Of a stretch of DNA of 64,000 bases, positions 60,902 through 64,000 are shown one piece after another. This DNA comes from Ruminococcaceae bacterium YRB3002 (GTDB taxonomy: Bacteria > Bacillota > Clostridia > Saccharofermentanales > Saccharofermentanaceae), in NCBI GenBank assembly GCA_900099715.1, contig FMTG01000007.1, positions 1 through 64,000 of the forward strand. The letters run 5' to 3'. Position numbers and translations under genes: made by a program. Below the pieces are notes generated by a model. That model was not told the origin of the DNA, ran no database searches, and was given only the letters and a program-made list of their open reading frames with translations. The first letter of the stretch is position 1, and every line of letters begins with the position of its first letter.

Positions 60902-61480
60902 ATGTCTGCCGGAAATAAAATAAATGCTATGGATGCATTACTTGTAATCATTGCAGTTTCCTGTATTTGCTGGAATATATTTATCTTCAGTCCGGACTTG
61001 TTCCATCTGGTTATTCAAAAAGAATTATGGTTTAATTGTGTGGCCAGTTCCATGATGTGGATAGTTCCAATAGCAATATCAGTCTATAGATACAATGTTG
61101 TGTTTACGGATCCTGTGTTTGATAGTTGGTATGGTTCGTATATTGTGATATCATATGCTTTTCAGCTTTTCCGCTGGTATAGAAATTATGAAATCTATTT
61201 TTATGTGATGGTCCTGTTGGTAGGGATGAGCATTTTCCTTTTGTGCGTTTATGCATTTGATAGAGCAATAACAGTCATTATGGTGATTGTTGTTTATGGT
61301 TCCGGCATATATATACTAAACATTTTAATGAATAATGATTACAATTATCTGAAAGGGACTGCACAAAGCGAAATAGTAGTTCCGCACATTATAATCGTTG
61401 CCGCTGTGACAGTGTCAAATGTAATTGCAATAGTTACGACGATTAAAAGCAAATATGCGAAGACTGATAAATCAACATGA
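60902..61480 (+). CDS. Integral membrane protein of unknown function
   Basis: I choose the ATG at 60902 (MSAGNKINAMDALLVIIAVS), with GTGAGG upstream; 192 residues. Five or six transmembrane helices span nearly the whole length (for example LLVIIAVSCICWNIFIF, FYVMVLLVGMSIFLLCVY, HIIIVAAVTVSNVIAIV). The loops are short and the ends basic. It is 12 bases after the previous membrane protein and is the last intact gene of the cluster. I see no known domain. It may form a channel with its neighbour, but the sequence does not show this. Confidence 0.6.
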   Translation: MSAGNKINAMDALLVIIAVSCICWNIFIFSPDLFHLVIQKELWFNCVASSMMWIVPIAISVYRYNVVFTDPVFDSWYGSYIVISYAFQLFRWYRNYEIYFYVMVLLVGMSIFLLCVYAFDRAITVIMVIVVYGSGIYILNILMNNDYNYLKGTAQSEIVVPHIIIVAAVTVSNVIAIVTTIKSKYAKTDKST

Positions 61481-61584
61481 TAGTTTTGAATTTAGAAGCA
61501 TAGTGTCAACCATCGCCTCTTAATGGTAATATTGTAAATGCAAGTGATAGAACTACACTGCCTTTTCGCTGGAGGATACATACT

Positions 61585-61761
61585 ATGGATATAGTGCAGA
61601 ATAAAAAGATCAATTGTGTTTTGATTGGTGGTGGTGTTATCGCTTCAAGTTATTATCATGCGTTGAAAACATCCGATCTGTTTTGCTTAAAAGCGTTGTG
61701 TGACCGGAATGAGAATTGTTATTCCAGGGTTCTTTACAAAGATGTTCCGTTTTATGGGTAA
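61585..61761 (+). pseudogene. Gfo/Idh/MocA oxidoreductase, N-terminal fragment
   Basis: An ATG with TGGAGGA starts a 58-codon frame: MDIVQNKKINCVLIGGGVIA, then SSYYHALKTSDLFCLKALCD, VLYKDVPFYG and a stop. The GGGxxA nucleotide-binding loop and the LKALCD strand are the N-terminal Rossmann motif of Gfo/Idh/MocA dehydrogenases. The remaining ~280 residues are missing. The intact start signals suggest recent truncation by deletion at about 61761, at the right edge of the GTPase cluster. Confidence 0.55.
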
Positions 61762-61834
61762 AAGGTCTGCGCAGGACTAACTGATCTCTCACTGCTTGAG
61801 TACCACCAATTCGCATTTTAGTCAGGAGGCATTT

Positions 61835-64000
61835 ATGAATAAGCTTGTATACCTGTTCGAGCTCGATTCCGTCCGCAAGACGGACAAAGAGATATGGGAA
61901 GGGCAGAAGGCCCTCTGCGAGGAACTCAGAGGCAACGGGAATACCGTTGTTCTAACGTTCAATCAGCTCGTTGATTCGAGGGCTTTCTTCTGCCTGCTGG
62001 CGGATGAGGAATATGCCCGCGATCTTGTGCATCTGTTCGAGATCGGAGTCATCCGTATATCCCAGTTTGGAGATAACAGGACGATCTCACAGTATCTCCT
62101 AAACTCTCTCTCGCAGGACCGAGAATTCATATACTCGGGGTGGCCGCTTAAATCCACGCAGAAAAGACTGATCGCTCTGATCAGGCGCAGTCTGACATAC
62201 TCGGATCTTACGGAGATATCGGATTACGTTAACGGGGTTTACAGCAAGGAAGAGCTTCTGGACCTGTTTGTTGAGGTGAAGGACGGAAAGGAAGTTCGTC
62301 CTGAAATGAAGAACTACCATGAGTGCAGATTCATTCTCTGGAAGATGTACAACCTTCTGAAGACAGTCCTGCGATTGAGCTTCATACACACGATCTATAT
62401 TGATCCAAGAAAGGGTGACACCCAGGACAGGGCCATGAATCTTCCGAAGTTTCTTCACAATGCGCTGTCACTTAAGTCCTCCGGTGGGAACACCCTGTGG
62501 GACAAGGCTGTTGCCGTACTGAATGATCTTGACGATGCTGTGTTCTGCTTTGAAGAATCGAGTGGCTCTGCCGACCGTTCTGTTTATTACCATGCGATCA
62601 GGAGCAAGTACGATCAGGCGGCTGCAGAAGATGAGAATACTGATAAAGAGCCTTACCAGTATGCGGAGGCGATCGTTGATCTGTGTTACAACTACCAGCT
62701 GGAGTACAGTATCTGCAATTCTTCTAAGCACTACAATATCAATGAGTTTTTGGCAGCGGATGAGCCGGAGAGCTGGGTTACATTCCGTGAGGATTTTCGC
62801 GCGAGGCTGAAACAGACATGGGATATGGGGGACATTGACAGACGTTATCTTCTTGACGAGACTAATCTGTTCCTGGAGTATGGTGAGGAGAAGTGGGCCG
62901 AGGTCGAGAAAATCGCCGGGCGTCTGTATATTCCGATCTTTGAGGGGGCGGTCGATAAAACGGTTGACAGAATAAGAAAAGACCTGAAGAGGGAGCTTAA
63001 AAAGGTCACAAAACTCATGTCGGAGACCGTGAGACTGCTCGACTATATGAATGCCAAAAAGGAAGCGGAGCCCACGGACAAAGAGGAGAAATTTGTTTAC
63101 AGATATGAGCACGAGCTCCGTTCCCAGAGCCGTAAGCATAAGACCAGGATAGAGGCAAGTATCGGAAAGAATCTTCTGCTTACACTGCCCAGTATCGCCG
63201 TGGCCTGCGGACTGGAATTTGCGATGCAGTATCTGCAGGCTTTTACCGAGAGATTTATACCGTGGAACTTCTTCACGGAGACGCTGATCTTCCTGGTTGT
63301 TACCGAGTTCATAACATGGGCTTTGTCCAAGTTCATTCCCGGATTTCTGTCGCTGTCTGACGCGGTAGGTAATGTCCGTAAGCTGATCAGGGATTTCGCG
63401 ATCACATGGGCTCATAATGTGGACACATACAGGAACACCTGCAAAGTTAATACGTCGATGACTGAGCGTTACAATCAAGGATCCCACATTGACTACATAT
63501 TGACCGAACCGATCAAGAAGTACATAAGACTTCAGAAAGACCGCCCGGAGCTTTTTGTTAACCCCAAGGAGATCATGAAAGTCGAGACAGTAACAAATAA
63601 GAATCCGAACAGTCGCGATGCCATAAAGAATATGCTCAGAATGGAGGAAATATACGGGTATCACTTCGGGGTGATCTACAGGAGCGAATACAATACCTGG
63701 GTCGTCGATCCGATAATAAATAAACCCAAAAACGAGAAGAAAACAAGCCCATACTATACATATGAGAGAGCAATACCTACAGGCGGTGACGGGACCATTG
63801 CAGTTACGGTTCACGACGGTAAACTTGTCCTTCTCGATCAGTTCAGGCATGCACCCCGCAAGATGCAGTATGCATTCCCCAGGGGATACAATGAGAACAA
63901 GCTCATGCCTCTGGATAATCTCGCGAAAGAAGTGGATGAAGAGATAGGCGCAGAATCCGTGGTCAAGCCTGTATATCTCGGCAAGATCAATCCTGACAGC
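61835..64000 (+). CDS. Long membrane-anchored protein with C-terminal Nudix hydrolase, partial
   Basis: The ATG follows CAGGAGG and the frame runs unbroken for 722 codons to the window end. Residues ~1-400 are soluble, beginning MNKLVYLFELDSVRKTDKEI, a domain I do not recognise. Charged helices follow (~365-430), then two probable transmembrane helices at about 447-468 and 482-502. From ~650 a Nudix fold appears: KLVLLDQFRHAPRKMQYAFP, then RGYNEN and LAKEVDEEIGAES, matching the end of the Nudix box (REUxEExG) with Lys for Arg. The start of the box (Gx5E) is atypical. Nudix enzymes cut nucleoside diphosphates linked to other groups, such as ADP-ribose. Confidence 0.65.
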   Translation, partial: MNKLVYLFELDSVRKTDKEIWEGQKALCEELRGNGNTVVLTFNQLVDSRAFFCLLADEEYARDLVHLFEIGVIRISQFGDNRTISQYLLNSLSQDREFIYSGWPLKSTQKRLIALIRRSLTYSDLTEISDYVNGVYSKEELLDLFVEVKDGKEVRPEMKNYHECRFILWKMYNLLKTVLRLSFIHTIYIDPRKGDTQDRAMNLPKFLHNALSLKSSGGNTLWDKAVAVLNDLDDAVFCFEESSGSADRSVYYHAIRSKYDQAAAEDENTDKEPYQYAEAIVDLCYNYQLEYSICNSSKHYNINEFLAADEPESWVTFREDFRARLKQTWDMGDIDRRYLLDETNLFLEYGEEKWAEVEKIAGRLYIPIFEGAVDKTVDRIRKDLKRELKKVTKLMSETVRLLDYMNAKKEAEPTDKEEKFVYRYEHELRSQSRKHKTRIEASIGKNLLLTLPSIAVACGLEFAMQYLQAFTERFIPWNFFTETLIFLVVTEFITWALSKFIPGFLSLSDAVGNVRKLIRDFAITWAHNVDTYRNTCKVNTSMTERYNQGSHIDYILTEPIKKYIRLQKDRPELFVNPKEIMKVETVTNKNPNSRDAIKNMLRMEEIYGYHFGVIYRSEYNTWVVDPIINKPKNEKKTSPYYTYERAIPTGGDGTIAVTVHDGKLVLLDQFRHAPRKMQYAFPRGYNENKLMPLDNLAKEVDEEIGAESVVKPVYLGKINPDS

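Noticed and set aside
62468-63850. A 460-codon open frame on the minus strand
   Set aside because: It lies antisense to the unbroken Nudix-protein frame, lacks a recognisable domain and has no ribosome site. The plus-strand frame starts behind CAGGAGG and contains a Nudix box.

Overview
The window looks like a chromosomal segment of an anaerobic Clostridia-type Firmicute, probably Lachnospiraceae-like. This rests on strong AGGAGG-type ribosome sites, abundant GGDEF/EAL proteins, an NHLM-type peptidase-ABC exporter, small excisionase-like and integrase genes of the kind carried by integrative elements in these bacteria, and an IS21 element with a start region typical of that group. No rRNA or complete tRNA gene is present, so taxonomy is inferred from protein families only.

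Region 1 (1-12.6 kb) is mobile and decayed. It holds a partial IS21 element, a 27-nt tRNA-Ser 3' fragment that looks like an attachment-site scar, small zinc-ribbon and membrane proteins, a broken CHC2-type primase, a membrane protein/lipoprotein pair of unknown function, an integration module (helix-turn-helix, excisionase-like, ribbon-helix-helix, tyrosine integrase), a zinc-ribbon repeat protein joined to a DUF3800 remnant with a possible structured RNA behind it, and an AlbA_2/Schlafen-type gene cut off by a solitary IS21 end.

Region 2 (12.7-35.5 kb) is mostly signalling and secretion: GNAT acetyltransferase, several GGDEF/EAL proteins, a hybrid histidine kinase in an operon with a solute-binding lipoprotein and a uracil-DNA-glycosylase-family enzyme, a second large solute-binding lipoprotein, then a three-gene NHLM/PCAT-type exporter flanked by two divergently encoded double-glycine leader peptides, one with a core built of TGPLG repeats. 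A 1-kb noncoding stretch with palindromic repeats, and 30-bp inverted copies of a REP-like sequence bounding 31.7-35.6 kb, interrupt it.

Region 3 (35.7-41.9 kb) has strongly G/C-ending codons. It encodes a YbjN-like protein, an unusual soluble fusion of a Clp-type AAA module, a receiver-like domain, an FtsH-type AAA module and an M41 protease, and a CASTOR/POLLUX-like channel.

Region 4 (42.0-61.5 kb) is the most striking part: about fourteen tightly packed co-directional genes with visibly lower third-position G+C. They encode a VirD4/TraD-like ATPase, a companion without a visible P-loop, a GrpE-like factor, two Hsp70s (one with an extra C-terminal domain), a large J-like/zinc-ribbon/FN3 protein, three zinc-ribbon GTPases, a GTPase-associated protein of the GAP1 type, an Imm33/DUF2185-like immunity protein, a GH-E-type HNH nuclease, and two membrane proteins. 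I read this as an NTP-dependent conflict (defence or toxin-deployment) system in which chaperones and GTPases control a nuclease; this is inference from domain content and neighbourhood. The window ends in a long membrane-anchored protein whose C-terminus is a Nudix-like hydrolase, preceded by a fragment of a Gfo/Idh/MocA oxidoreductase.
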